Assembly: GCA_002316315.1 (NCBI GenBank)
Contig: DCDG01000020.1
Coordinates: 1 to 64,000, forward strand
Reading direction: 5' to 3'
Length of the DNA stretch: 64,000 nucleotides
Source: Candidatus Aminicenantes bacterium UBA1061
Lineage (GTDB): Bacteria; Acidobacteriota; Aminicenantia; Aminicenantales; Saccharicenantaceae
In this document: in pieces, positions 51,143 through 60,222 of the stretch
Numbering within the stretch: the stretch's first letter is position 1
How the letters are laid out: the number at the start of each line of letters is the position of its first letter
The notes under the pieces: model-generated
What the model saw: the letters and a program-made list of their open reading frames with translations, nothing else
Told to the model about the DNA's origin: nothing
The model's database searches: none
Made by a program: the position numbers and the translations under genes

Positions 51143-53668
51143 ATGCTTCAGGAAATTAAAGTCAGAAAAGCAGCCCAGCACAATTTAAAGAACATTGATC
51201 TGGAGCTGCCCAGAAACCGGCTGGTACTTATCACCGGGCCAAGTGGTTCGGGTAAGTCATCGCTGGCTTTTGATACTCTTTTTGCCGAGGGCCAGAGGCG
51301 TTATCTCGAGTGCCTTTCGGCTTATGCCCGGCAATTTATCGAGCAGCTGGAAAAGCCAGAAGTTGAATCAATCGAAGGGCTGTCACCGGCTGTTTCTGTT
51401 GATCAAAAAACCATAGCCTTTAATCCGAGATCAACGGTGGGAACAATTACTGAGATTTATGATTTCTTACGTTTGCTCTATGCCCGGCTGGGAACCATTT
51501 ACTGCCCGGACTGCGGGATTAAAGTTACCTCGAGTTCGGAAGAACAGATAATTAAACTTATTACTGACGAGCTTTCTGGCCAGAGGGTAAAAATACTGGC
51601 CCCGGTGGTCAGGGGTCGTAAGGGAGAGTACCATCAATTACTGGAGCGTTTCAGGCGCCGGGGTTATCTCAGGGCCAGGGTTGATGGCCGGCTGGTTGAC
51701 CTCGAAAAGAAAATCAGCCTGAATAAGAATCAGAAGCATAACCTGGAAATTTTGATTGATGAGCTCAGTTTGAAGCCTGAGAATGATCGTCGGCTCAGGG
51801 AAGCTTTAGGCCGCAGCCTCGAGCTGGCCGAGGGGGGCGTGGTTGTGGTTAATGAGGGTGGACAGGAATTTTATTTCTCCAGCCGGTTGTCCTGCCCGAA
51901 CTGTGGTCGAAGCTTTCAGCCGCTTGAACCCCGTGATTTTTCTTTTAACAGCCCTTACGGAGCCTGCAGCCACTGTCATGGTCTGGGATTTATGACCACT
52001 AACAACGAGTGGGGGGAAGTTGAGCTCACCGATAAGGTTTGTCCTGTCTGTCAGGGGCAGAGGCTAAAAAGAGATAGCCTGTCGGTCAAGATAGGTCAGT
52101 TCAATATCAATGAGCTTTCTTCCGTAGCGGTGAGCCGCCTGCTCGGGATTCTGGACAGGCTGGAATTCGGACCACAGGAAAAGCCGATTGCTGATAAGAT
52201 TTTAAAGGAGATAAGAGCCCGCTTAAAAACCATGGAAGAACTTGGTCTGGCCTATCTCGATCTCAGCCGGGCGGGGGCGACGCTGTCGGGAGGTGAAGCT
52301 CAGAGAATCCGATTGGCTGCTCAGGTGGGTTCAAGGCTGAGAGGTGTGATGTATGTTCTGGACGAGCCCACTATTGGACTTCACCAGCGGGATAATGGAC
52401 GGCTGATAAGACTTCTACGCGAGCTGCGTGATGCCGGCAATTCGATCATCGTGGTGGAACATGACGAACAAACCATCCGCTCGGCTGATTATCTGGTAGA
52501 TCTGGGACCTGGAGCAGGAGAAAGAGGTGGCTATGTCGTGGCCTGCGGTCCGTTAAGTGAAGTCCTCAGATCCACTGATTCCCTGACAGCTCAGTATTTA
52601 AGAGGGGAAAAGTCCATCAAGATTCCACAAAAAAGACGGGAGCCCAGAGACTGGCTGACCCTGGTCGGAGCCAGAGAGCATAATTTGAAAAATCTTGAGG
52701 TGAGATTTCCTCTCGGAGTGATGACCGCGGTCACCGGTGTTTCAGGTTCAGGGAAAAGCAGCCTGGTCTATGACATTCTTTATAAAGCTCTGATCAAAAA
52801 ATATTACCGGGCGAAGGTTCAGCCTGGCCAGCACGACCGGTTAGAAGGCCTGGAAAATATTGATAAAGTCGTTCTGGTTGACCAGAAGCCCATTGGGCGA
52901 ACGCCGCGCTCTAATCCGGCCACCTATACCCAGATTTTCGGTCCGTTGAGAGAGCTTCTGGCTATGACGCCCGAAGCCCGACGAAGGGGCTACACTCCTG
53001 GCCGCTTCAGCTTTAATGTCCATGGAGGGCGCTGTGAGGAGTGCCAGGGAGCTGGGGTAAAAAAAATTGAGATGCATTTTTTGCCCGATGTTTATGTTAC
53101 CTGTGACCGCTGCGGGGGGCGCCGTTATAACCGCGAGACTCTGGCTGTAACTTATAAGGGGAAAAACATTTCTGACTATCTGGAGATGACAGTGGATGAG
53201 GCTTTCGAGCTCCTTAAGGCTCACCCCGCACTCCGTCGGAAGCTTGGTCTTTTGCAGAAAGTGGGCCTGGGTTATTTGCGGCTGGGCCAGCCCGCTACCC
53301 GGCTCTCGGGAGGAGAAGCCCAGAGAATTAAGTTGACCAGGGAACTCGGCCGCCGCCAGACTGGTCGAACTCTCTATCTTCTGGATGAGCCAACGACTGG
53401 CCTTCACTTTGATGATGTCTCCAAGCTCCTGGCTGTTCTGTCTGAGCTTGTTTCGCTCGGCAATACGGTGATTGTGATCGAGCATAATCTTGAAGTAATC
53501 AAGTTTTGCGATTATGTCATTGATCTCGGCCCGGAGGGCGGGGAGGAAGGTGGTTACCTGGTGGCTCAGGGTACTCCAGAGGAAGTGGCAGCAGTTGATA
53601 AGTCTCATACCGGGCGCTACCTTAAACAGGTCTTGTCGGGGAGCTTGGAAGCAGGTATAAAGGGATAG
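51143..53668 (+). CDS. uvrA: excinuclease ABC subunit A, short form lacking the insertion domain
   Basis: UvrA finds DNA damage and loads UvrB. Both ABC modules are complete: Walker A GPSGSGKSS (32-40) and GVSGSGKSS, signatures LSGGEAQRIRLA and LSGGEAQRIKLT, Walker B YVLDEPTIGLHQ and YLLDEPTTGLHF. The UvrB-binding domain (about 118-240) and the zinc modules (C251, C254, C275, C278; and CEECQGAG to CDRCGG) remain. Only 17 residues (283-299) lie between HGLG and CPVCQGQRL, where normal UvrA has about 100 more. At 841 residues it is about 100 shorter than usual (about 940). It heads uvrA-holB-ricT. Confidence 0.95.
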   Translation: MLQEIKVRKAAQHNLKNIDLELPRNRLVLITGPSGSGKSSLAFDTLFAEGQRRYLECLSAYARQFIEQLEKPEVESIEGLSPAVSVDQKTIAFNPRSTVGTITEIYDFLRLLYARLGTIYCPDCGIKVTSSSEEQIIKLITDELSGQRVKILAPVVRGRKGEYHQLLERFRRRGYLRARVDGRLVDLEKKISLNKNQKHNLEILIDELSLKPENDRRLREALGRSLELAEGGVVVVNEGGQEFYFSSRLSCPNCGRSFQPLEPRDFSFNSPYGACSHCHGLGFMTTNNEWGEVELTDKVCPVCQGQRLKRDSLSVKIGQFNINELSSVAVSRLLGILDRLEFGPQEKPIADKILKEIRARLKTMEELGLAYLDLSRAGATLSGGEAQRIRLAAQVGSRLRGVMYVLDEPTIGLHQRDNGRLIRLLRELRDAGNSIIVVEHDEQTIRSADYLVDLGPGAGERGGYVVACGPLSEVLRSTDSLTAQYLRGEKSIKIPQKRREPRDWLTLVGAREHNLKNLEVRFPLGVMTAVTGVSGSGKSSLVYDILYKALIKKYYRAKVQPGQHDRLEGLENIDKVVLVDQKPIGRTPRSNPATYTQIFGPLRELLAMTPEARRRGYTPGRFSFNVHGGRCEECQGAGVKKIEMHFLPDVYVTCDRCGGRRYNRETLAVTYKGKNISDYLEMTVDEAFELLKAHPALRRKLGLLQKVGLGYLRLGQPATRLSGGEAQRIKLTRELGRRQTGRTLYLLDEPTTGLHFDDVSKLLAVLSELVSLGNTVIVIEHNLEVIKFCDYVIDLGPEGGEEGGYLVAQGTPEEVAAVDKSHTGRYLKQVLSGSLEAGIKG

Positions 53669-54670
53669 ATGGCAATGAGTTTTAAAGATATTGTTGGTAA
53701 CGAGCAAATAAAAAAGATCTTAAAACTATCTCTGCGAGAAAACCGCCTGCCCGGATCACTGCTTTTCGCCGGACCACCTGGAGTGGGGAAAACTGCCACT
53801 GCCTTGACTGTGGCCAAAGCTCTCAACTGCCAGCAGCTCAAGGATGAGGCCTGCGATCGCTGCCATTCCTGTCGGCTGGTAGATCGAGGTCAGCATCCCA
53901 ATGTCAGGTTCATTACCAGGGAGAAAAACAGGGAACAAATTGTCAAGGATCAGGTAGATGAAATTAAATATCTGGCCCGTTTGCGACCCTGGCAGGGAGG
54001 TCGTTTGGTCTTTATTATTGATCAGGCTGAACGAATGAATGAAACAGCAGCGAATTCCTTGCTGAAAACCCTGGAAGAGCCAGGTGCGTCAGTCTATTTC
54101 ATTCTTATTACTGAGGATCTTTCGGCCATTCTACCCACCATCAGGTCTCGCTGCCAGGTGTTGAAGTTCAAAAGAATAAGTCAGGAGGACCTGGAGCGGG
54201 CTCTGGAATCCAGGGGGCTGCCACCTGACCGGGCGGCGCTGGTAGCCAGTACGACTGACGGGAATCTGGAGCTGGCTTTGAATCTTTCCTGGGAGGAGTT
54301 CATAGCCGGCCGGAACAGGGCCTGGATGCTTTTTACCAATCTCCTGGAGAAAGGTGAAGCCGAGGATTTTCTTAATCTGGTTTCAGGCGGGGCCAGAAAA
54401 GATTCTCTGGATAGTTTTAAGGAAACCTTATCATTCTTTTCTGTATTCTTCCGCGATCTGCTGGCTGCCAGAAAGGGCGGGGTCGCCTCTGTGCTCAACT
54501 CGGATCTGCAATCGGAGCTGGAAGGTCTGGCCAGAAAAGTTCCCGAAGACAGAGTAGCAGAAGGGGTTAAGCAGATGGAAGGTTATCTGGGGAGCTTAAA
54601 GAAAAATCCTAATTTGGGTATAATAGGCAATGAAATAGTCATTTTTTTCAGGAATATAAACTATGACTGA
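53669..54670 (+). CDS. holB: DNA polymerase III delta' subunit
   Basis: Delta' is the stator of the clamp loader. The 333-residue AAA+ protein has GPPGVGKTATAL (Walker A), a zinc module CDRCHSCRLVDRGQHPN, IDQAERMNETAANSLLKTLEEPG (Walker B/sensor region) and a final collar domain. Its ATG follows the uvrA stop directly, and its end overlaps ricT by 8 bases. Confidence 0.9.
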   Translation: MAMSFKDIVGNEQIKKILKLSLRENRLPGSLLFAGPPGVGKTATALTVAKALNCQQLKDEACDRCHSCRLVDRGQHPNVRFITREKNREQIVKDQVDEIKYLARLRPWQGGRLVFIIDQAERMNETAANSLLKTLEEPGASVYFILITEDLSAILPTIRSRCQVLKFKRISQEDLERALESRGLPPDRAALVASTTDGNLELALNLSWEEFIAGRNRAWMLFTNLLEKGEAEDFLNLVSGGARKDSLDSFKETLSFFSVFFRDLLAARKGGVASVLNSDLQSELEGLARKVPEDRVAEGVKQMEGYLGSLKKNPNLGIIGNEIVIFFRNINYD

Positions 54671-55349
54671 TGTGGTTTTATTATTGTCAGAATCCACTGG
54701 TAAAATCATCAGGGGTAGATTGACCCAGGAACCGGTGGAAATCGGCGACTATTGCCTGGTCGAGTCCGAATATGGCGGGGATCTGGCTATGGTTATAGAT
54801 ACCGGCAGCGAACTGGTTCAATGCCCGAAAGCAGCTAAAGAAGCGGTCAAAATTATCAGACGGGCCACACAGGAAGATATTGATAAATTCAAGTGGCTGC
54901 GAGAAAAGGAAAAACAGGCTTTTGAATTCTGCTTGCAGAGAATTAAATATCACAATTTACCGATGAAACTGGTAGCTGTTCGCTATTTCTTTAATGAAAA
55001 GAAGGGAATTTTTTATTACACTGCCGATGGCCGAATTGACTTTCGTCAACTGGTCAAAGATCTGGCCAAAGAACTCAAGATGAGAATCGAAATGCGTCAG
55101 ATTGGGGTCAGAGATGAAGCCCGGCTGATTGGTGGGCTGGGTGTCTGCGGTCGTCCTTTGTGCTGTTTTTCTTTTATCAGAAATTTCGAACCAATTACCA
55201 TTCAGAAGGCGCGACGGCAGCAAATTGTCATTAATCCAATGAAGATCTCCGGCGTCTGCGGTCGCTTGATGTGTTGCCTGGCTTTCGAGGAAGAATCTAA
55301 AGGAAGGCTATATATAGACGATTTCGATAACGGGCTGATTGAAGACTGA
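54663..55349 (+). CDS. ricT: PSP1-domain protein RicT/YaaT
   Basis: In Bacillus, RicT joins RicA and RicF in an iron-sulphur complex that tunes RNase Y and phosphorelay activity. This 228-residue copy has the PSP1 core and the two cysteine motifs GVCGRPLCC and GVCGRLMCC (about 158-205) that bind Fe-S. The holB-ricT order is conserved in many phyla. RicA and RicF genes are not in this window. Confidence 0.88.
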   Translation: MTDVVLLLSESTGKIIRGRLTQEPVEIGDYCLVESEYGGDLAMVIDTGSELVQCPKAAKEAVKIIRRATQEDIDKFKWLREKEKQAFEFCLQRIKYHNLPMKLVAVRYFFNEKKGIFYYTADGRIDFRQLVKDLAKELKMRIEMRQIGVRDEARLIGGLGVCGRPLCCFSFIRNFEPITIQKARRQQIVINPMKISGVCGRLMCCLAFEEESKGRLYIDDFDNGLIED

Positions 55350-55367
55350 AAGCGGAAACCGGTTCCC

Positions 55368-56018
55368 TTATTTTGTTGATACCAGAAACTGGACCCGGCT
55401 GGAAACGGCGATCAAACTACCATCGGGGCCAAAAGCTTTAACCTGCCATGAATATCTTTCACCCGGTACCATTTTGGCTTTGACTTCATCCGGTAAAACA
55501 ACGCGGTTTTCTTTAGTTGTTGTCTTCCACAAGAGCTCGTGGTTGGAAATTGATATCTGATATTCCACATTCTCGCCAAGTTTCTTCCATTCAAAGAAAG
55601 AAGGAACTTGATTCATGTCAATGACAGGGGAGATCAAGGTGATTGAAGAACCACGCACCGTTTCGGTATCAGTCAGGGTAAAGTCGGGAAGAAGTGCCTG
55701 GCGTTTGGGGACAACAGCTATAATAACGGCCAAAAATATCAGTGAAATAACTCCGGTCATGGCCAGTTGACGAACATTGAAAAAGGCAGCCAGCTCCCGC
55801 TTTAATCTGGTTGCCAGCGGAACCTTTAGGCTGGCTTCTTCGCTAACCAGAACTTCAGGATGGTTTTTAATGGTGTTGATAATGAGAGAACGAGCCTGGA
55901 GTTCCTCAAAGCAAGCAGGACAGTTGAAATAATGCTCCTCGAAAAGCTCTTTATCCCTTTCGCTCAGCTTGTTAAGCAGGTACCCATCAATCATGTCTTC
56001 AAACTTACATTTCCTCAT
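55368..56018 (-). CDS. zinc-finger anti-sigma factor, membrane-anchored
   Basis: The 216-residue protein starts with an anti-sigma zinc finger, His-x3-Cys-x2-Cys in EEHYFNCPACFEEL (about 28-40). It has one membrane helix (about 90-110, GVISLIFLAVIIAVV) and an extracytoplasmic beta-rich domain resembling Ig/fibronectin folds (about 120-215). ATG 56018, with AGGTGGAAAG upstream, is preferred over TTG 56045. It follows the ECF sigma gene and should hold that sigma factor at the membrane until a signal arrives. Confidence 0.8.
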   Translation of the reverse strand: MRKCKFEDMIDGYLLNKLSERDKELFEEHYFNCPACFEELQARSLIINTIKNHPEVLVSEEASLKVPLATRLKRELAAFFNVRQLAMTGVISLIFLAVIIAVVPKRQALLPDFTLTDTETVRGSSITLISPVIDMNQVPSFFEWKKLGENVEYQISISNHELLWKTTTKENRVVLPDEVKAKMVPGERYSWQVKAFGPDGSLIAVSSRVQFLVSTK

Positions 56019-56085
56019 AACTTTCCACCTTCCCTTATTTTCCAATTGTTTAGTCGGGGCACACTGCCAAAAATGGAAAAAATTT

Positions 56086-56601
56086 TCATATTTTCATCTC
56101 TTTTCGGAGAAGCTTCAGGGCATAGTTGACCAGCTCGCTGACCTTCCGGGGGGAAATCCCGAGCCTGGCCGCCGCTTCTTCCCTGCTAAGCTCTTGATAA
56201 TAATAGAGATAGAGAGCATTGCGGTATTTCGGTTTCAACTTTTCCAGAGCTGCCTGGACTTTTTCGGACATTTCCTTCTGCTCCAGTGTTTCCTGGGGGT
56301 CAGGGAATGGCTCAGGTTCTGGCGCAAATTTCATTACCCTGGTTTTTTCTCTTATATAATCAATTATGCGTCTTGAGGTAATGGTGTAGACAAATGTACC
56401 TAAAGAGGATTCCCCCCTGAATTCACCTGAGCTAATTTTTTCCACAACCTGGGAAAGGATCTCAGAAACGAGATCGTCGCAATCAGTGTTCTGGGCGCCT
56501 ATGGCCTTTCTTACCCGAAAAGTAATAATAGGTCGATAGCGGACCATCAATTCTTTGATGTCCTCTTCAACGCGTAGTTTATCCGGTGGTCTATCCCGCA
56601 C
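56086..56601 (-). CDS. ECF-family RNA polymerase sigma factor
   Basis: The 171-residue protein has sigma region 2 (about 20-90; DCDDLVSEILSQVVEKI and TFVYTITSRRIIDYIREKT) and region 4 (about 110-170; LKPKYRNALYLYYYQELS, then the helix-turn-helix AARLGISPRKVSELVNYALK). The acidic linker between them is short. The GTG start has a GAGG SD. It is paired with the anti-sigma gene. The predicted promoter is a sigma-70 type, and I saw no obvious ECF autoregulatory site. Confidence 0.88.
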   Translation of the reverse strand: MRDRPPDKLRVEEDIKELMVRYRPIITFRVRKAIGAQNTDCDDLVSEILSQVVEKISSGEFRGESSLGTFVYTITSRRIIDYIREKTRVMKFAPEPEPFPDPQETLEQKEMSEKVQAALEKLKPKYRNALYLYYYQELSREEAAARLGISPRKVSELVNYALKLLRKEMKI

Positions 56602-56626
56602 GTCTGACCTCGGCTTTTATTAGCAG

Positions 56627-56655
56627 AAAATATCACAGGTTAAGGGTATTTTCAA
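56627..56655 (-). promoter_or_regulatory. candidate promoter of the ECF sigma/anti-sigma pair
   Basis: On the minus strand TTGAAA (56650-56655), 17 bases, TATTTT (56627-56632). The leader is about 18-25 bases and contains the GAGG SD. Confidence 0.45.
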
Positions 56656-56710
56656 TTTTTTATATTTTAAAGCGACTAATATTTTGCCTGAGTAGGAAGC
56701 GGAGGCTAAA

Positions 56711-56893
56711 GTGATTCCGGCTGAAGAAAAAGCAGCTAATGTCAAGATTTTCAAGAAAGAGGATGCTTTTTATCAATATATGGAGCGCTATCTGACCAGA
56801 AATGGTTATGTTTTGCTGATCACCACCCCGCTTAAGAAAAAAGATGAGGACAGCCCGACGGTCTTGTCCAGTCGGGTCGACAGGAAAGATTGA
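56711..56893 (+). CDS. small hypothetical protein upstream of HD-GYP gene
   Basis: A GTG start with a strong GGAGG SD (56701-56705) opens a 60-codon frame that ends two bases before the next ATG. The peptide is polar and charged, with no membrane segment. A helical centre (DAFYQYMERYLTRNGY) is followed by a beta-like VLLITTP and a Lys/Asp/Ser tail. I do not recognise it. The tight spacing implies translational coupling with the HD-GYP gene. Confidence 0.55.
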   Translation: MIPAEEKAANVKIFKKEDAFYQYMERYLTRNGYVLLITTPLKKKDEDSPTVLSSRVDRKD

Positions 56894-56895
56894 AA

Positions 56896-57819
56896 ATGAA
56901 AGATGACAGGTTAAAAAAACTTTTAGTGACCGAAAGCAGAAAGAGCCTGAATAACTCTAATCAGGTTGTTAGCCGCCTGTCCAAAATCAAAATCTTCGAT
57001 TTCGACTGGCTCAAAGCCAACTGGAATCTTCAAGGCTCGGATCAGCTGGCGGCTGTTCCTCTGCCTAATATCAGTATAGGTTCGTTAATCATGCCTAAGG
57101 TCGAGTCTTTCCTGCAGGCGAGCCAGATTCTGGAGAAGCTCGACGAAGAAGTTCGGGAAGAAAAATCACTCAAGCTCCCAACCTGGAAGAAGCTTTTCCA
57201 GGAAAACCGCTTCTTCAATTCCGAACTAATTTACTTCCTGGCCTCGGCTGATCCCAGCGAGGATAGCCTCGGCCATTCGAGCTATGTAGCTGCTTATACC
57301 GTTCTTCTGGCCCGCCATTATGGTCTTCAAGACAGGAAAACACTGATTGATATTGAACGTGGAGCATTACTCCACGATATAGGGAAAATTGGTATTCCCG
57401 AGACGATCCTGCAGAAAAAAGAAGCCCTGACTGAAGAAGAAATGGAAATAATTCATTATCATCCTCTGATTGGCTTCGCTATGGTCGAAGAGTTCAGTTT
57501 TCTGCAAGGGGCGGCTGAAATCATTCTTTTCCATCATGAAAGATATGATGGCACCGGCTATCCCTTTGGATTGGTCGGAGAAGAAATTCCCCTGAGTGCC
57601 AGATTATTTTCGCTGGCTGATACTCTTGATGCTATCACTTCTGATCGCCCCTATCGGCGGGGCCGCAGCCTGGAAGAAGCTCTGGAAGAAATAGAAAAAT
57701 GCCGTGGTTCTCAATTCGACCCGCAGCTGGTGGATATCATGCTGAACATCCCGGTTAATCAATGGGAAAAAGCCAGAGAACGGGCCAGGAAAGCTCTCAG
57801 AATACCAGTAGTAAACTGA
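56896..57819 (+). CDS. HD-GYP domain protein (putative c-di-GMP phosphodiesterase)
   Basis: The 307-residue protein has an unrecognised N-terminal part (about 1-115) and a complete HD-GYP domain: HD in LHDIGKIGIP (160-161), HHE at 213-215 and GYP at 221-223, with LADTLDAITSDRPYR following. It lacks membrane helices. ATG 56896, served by AGGAAAG, is preferred over TTG 56890. It is the second HD-GYP protein in the window; the first, at 8312, has a PAS domain instead of this N-terminus. Confidence 0.87.
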   Translation: MKDDRLKKLLVTESRKSLNNSNQVVSRLSKIKIFDFDWLKANWNLQGSDQLAAVPLPNISIGSLIMPKVESFLQASQILEKLDEEVREEKSLKLPTWKKLFQENRFFNSELIYFLASADPSEDSLGHSSYVAAYTVLLARHYGLQDRKTLIDIERGALLHDIGKIGIPETILQKKEALTEEEMEIIHYHPLIGFAMVEEFSFLQGAAEIILFHHERYDGTGYPFGLVGEEIPLSARLFSLADTLDAITSDRPYRRGRSLEEALEEIEKCRGSQFDPQLVDIMLNIPVNQWEKARERARKALRIPVVN

Positions 57820-57824
57820 TTCTT

Positions 57825-60188
57825 TCAGCTGTCTTCTTTTTGTTTGGCCTTCTGTTTTTCTCTAAAATAGCTTCTGGCATCAACCAGGATTTCTCTTGGT
57901 TTGGCTCCCTCAGGCGGGCCGATCAGTCCCTCCTGTTCCATCTGGTCAATTATCCGCGAAGCACGGGCATAGCCGAGCTTTAATTTTCTCTGGAGGTAAG
58001 AGGCAGAAGCCTGTCCGGTGGCCAGAACCAGTTCGACTGCTTTATCAAAAAGTTCGTCTTTTTCGCCGGCATCTTCCTCGGCGGGCAGATCTCCGGTTCT
58101 CTTCAAGATTTGCAGGATCCGCTCATCATATTCAGGAGAGCCCTGTTCCTTGACATACTTAACGAGGCGCTGAACTTCAGGAATGGAGACGTAAGCACAA
58201 TGCAGACGGATCAGACGGGGAAAATTGGGCGGCATGAAGAGCATATCCCCCAGACCGAGCAACTTCTCAGCTCCAACGGTATCAATTATAACTCTGGAAT
58301 CAATCTTGGAGGGCACCCTGAAAGCAATCCGGCTGTTAAAATTATTCTTAATCGTGCCGGTAATGACATCAATCGAAGGACGTTGCGTCGCCATGACCAG
58401 GTGGATGCCTACAGCTCTGGCCAATTGGGCCAGGCGGCCAAGGCAATATTCAACATCCTGAGGACTGGTCATCATCAATTCGGCCAGCTCATCAATAATA
58501 ATGACAATGTAAGGGAGCGGTTTTAGCTTCTGTTTTTCTTCTTCGGTCAGTTTGTCCTTTTTCTCAGTCAGAAGGGTTTTAACCTGCTGGTTATATTGTT
58601 CGATATTTCTGACTTTCATCTGGCTGAGTAACCTCAGCCTTTCTTCCATTTTTTTAACCGCATCCATCAGGATAATCCCGGCTTTTTTAGGATCATTAAC
58701 AACCGGAGCAAAAAGATGAGGGATCCCCTCATAGAGGGTAAACTCGAGCCGTTTGGGATCAATCAGGATGAGCTTGACTTCATCGGGGGTTGCTTTGTAA
58801 AGGATGCTGGCTATCAGAGCATTAAGAGCCACACTTTTTCCGGTCCCTGTTGCCCCAGCTATTAGCAAATGAGGCATAATGGCCAGGTCGGTGATATAGA
58901 CTTCACCATGGACAGTTTTGCCGAGAGCAAAAGTCAATTTGGAAGGAGAGTTCTGGAATTTTTCGGATTGGATGATATCTCGCAGTTTAATTATTTCCCG
59001 TTTGTTATTCGGGATTTCTATTCCCAGTGAGGACTTACCAGGTATGCGCTGAATTCGGACTGATTCAGCCTCCAGAGCCAGTGATAGTTCCTCGCTGAGA
59101 CCGGCCACCTGGCTGACTTTAATGCCGGCATCCGGGAAAAACTCATAGGTAGTGATAATGGGGCCAGGATGATATTCCCGGACTTCGCCTGAAACTTTGA
59201 ATTCCCTGAGTTTTTCTTCGATCCGGCGTTTTTTTTCAAACAGCTCATTGCGATCTATCTTTTCGCTCGGTTTACCTGGATCAAGCAAACTGAAGGGAGG
59301 GAAGTGATAATCTCCAGCTTTCCTCAGATCAGGCAGAAGAAGTCTCTCCTCTTCGGCAGTTTTTTCTGGCGGGAAAGCCTGCCAACCCGGGGCCAGTTTT
59401 TCTCCCTTTTTAAAAGTACCTTTTTCCGGCCTGGCTGCTTTTCTTTCATCACCTGATTCAGTTTGAGCCGATTCGGCTGTCGGAGCTAATGGGCCTTTTT
59501 CAGAACCGGCTGTTTTAGCTTCACTTTCTCTTGCTTTCCTGTATTTTTCCTCAATTTTCTTTTTCATTTTTTCTTTTTTTCTGGTTTGGCCGTACTGCGT
59601 TACTCTTATTTTCACTGTTCGAGCTGTTGAATGAAAAAGCCTGGAGAATAAATTAGCTGTTCCGGAAAGGGTCCAACGGGTGGTAAAAAGGAGGACAAGG
59701 GCTAAAAGACAGATTAAAACAACAAATGAACCTGTATGATTCAAATAGCGTACGAGGAAGCCAAGCAACAGGTCACCGAAAAGGCCACCTGCTAAAAAGT
59801 CTTTACCCCGCCAGGGAATTTTATCAAAGATTAAAATTAACAGCGGGGAAAGAACTATAAGGTATAGACTGCCAGAAATAAGCCTTCTGACCAATTTCTG
59901 GCTCTCGTTTGGGAAAAGAGTCCTTATCCCCAGGTAGCCTAATCCAACGGGCAGAAGCAGAGCCATCAGGCCAAAGATTTGAAGCAGGCTTTCGGCCAGA
60001 TAAGCTCCGAGACTGCCGCCGAAATTGTGGGTTCTATGCTCGGGAGGGGGCGTATTGGCCCATGACGGATCAGCCGGATCGTAGCTGATCAGGCTGATCA
60101 GAGAAAAAATAGCCAGAAAGATAAAAATGAGTGAAATAATTTCTATAACAGGGCTAGCCTTTTGCCCGTTCTTTTTGTTCTTAGCCAT
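57825..60188 (-). CDS. ftsK: DNA translocase FtsK/SpoIIIE
   Basis: FtsK pumps chromosomal DNA at the division septum. The 787-residue protein has four or five membrane helices (about 12-175) and a charged linker rich in Lys, Glu and Ala (about 195-270). The alpha/beta RecA-like motor follows, with GATGTGKSVALNAL (Walker A) and PYIVIIIDELAELMM (Walker B). A C-terminal gamma winged helix ends it (about 715-780, SASYLQRKLKLGYARASRIID), which reads KOPS polarity sites. The linker is shorter than in E. coli. An extended -10 (TGGTATAAT) ends 8 bases before the ATG. Confidence 0.94.
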   Translation of the reverse strand: MAKNKKNGQKASPVIEIISLIFIFLAIFSLISLISYDPADPSWANTPPPEHRTHNFGGSLGAYLAESLLQIFGLMALLLPVGLGYLGIRTLFPNESQKLVRRLISGSLYLIVLSPLLILIFDKIPWRGKDFLAGGLFGDLLLGFLVRYLNHTGSFVVLICLLALVLLFTTRWTLSGTANLFSRLFHSTARTVKIRVTQYGQTRKKEKMKKKIEEKYRKARESEAKTAGSEKGPLAPTAESAQTESGDERKAARPEKGTFKKGEKLAPGWQAFPPEKTAEEERLLLPDLRKAGDYHFPPFSLLDPGKPSEKIDRNELFEKKRRIEEKLREFKVSGEVREYHPGPIITTYEFFPDAGIKVSQVAGLSEELSLALEAESVRIQRIPGKSSLGIEIPNNKREIIKLRDIIQSEKFQNSPSKLTFALGKTVHGEVYITDLAIMPHLLIAGATGTGKSVALNALIASILYKATPDEVKLILIDPKRLEFTLYEGIPHLFAPVVNDPKKAGIILMDAVKKMEERLRLLSQMKVRNIEQYNQQVKTLLTEKKDKLTEEEKQKLKPLPYIVIIIDELAELMMTSPQDVEYCLGRLAQLARAVGIHLVMATQRPSIDVITGTIKNNFNSRIAFRVPSKIDSRVIIDTVGAEKLLGLGDMLFMPPNFPRLIRLHCAYVSIPEVQRLVKYVKEQGSPEYDERILQILKRTGDLPAEEDAGEKDELFDKAVELVLATGQASASYLQRKLKLGYARASRIIDQMEQEGLIGPPEGAKPREILVDARSYFREKQKAKQKEDS

Positions 60189-60196
60189 TTTTTTTG

Positions 60197-60205
60197 ATTA
60201 TACCA
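60197..60205 (-). promoter_or_regulatory. extended -10 promoter of ftsK (leaderless spacing)
   Basis: On the minus strand TGG precedes a perfect TATAAT (60197-60202), 8 bases before the ftsK ATG. The -35 match at 17 bases is poor. No SD is present. Confidence 0.45.
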
Positions 60206-60222
60206 TAGCAACTGCTGACTTT

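Noticed and set aside
51109..51159. Short leader ORF starting at the ATG after AAGGAG and overlapping the uvrA start
   Set aside because: The SD-like run touches the ATG, leaving no spacing, so initiation there is unlikely.
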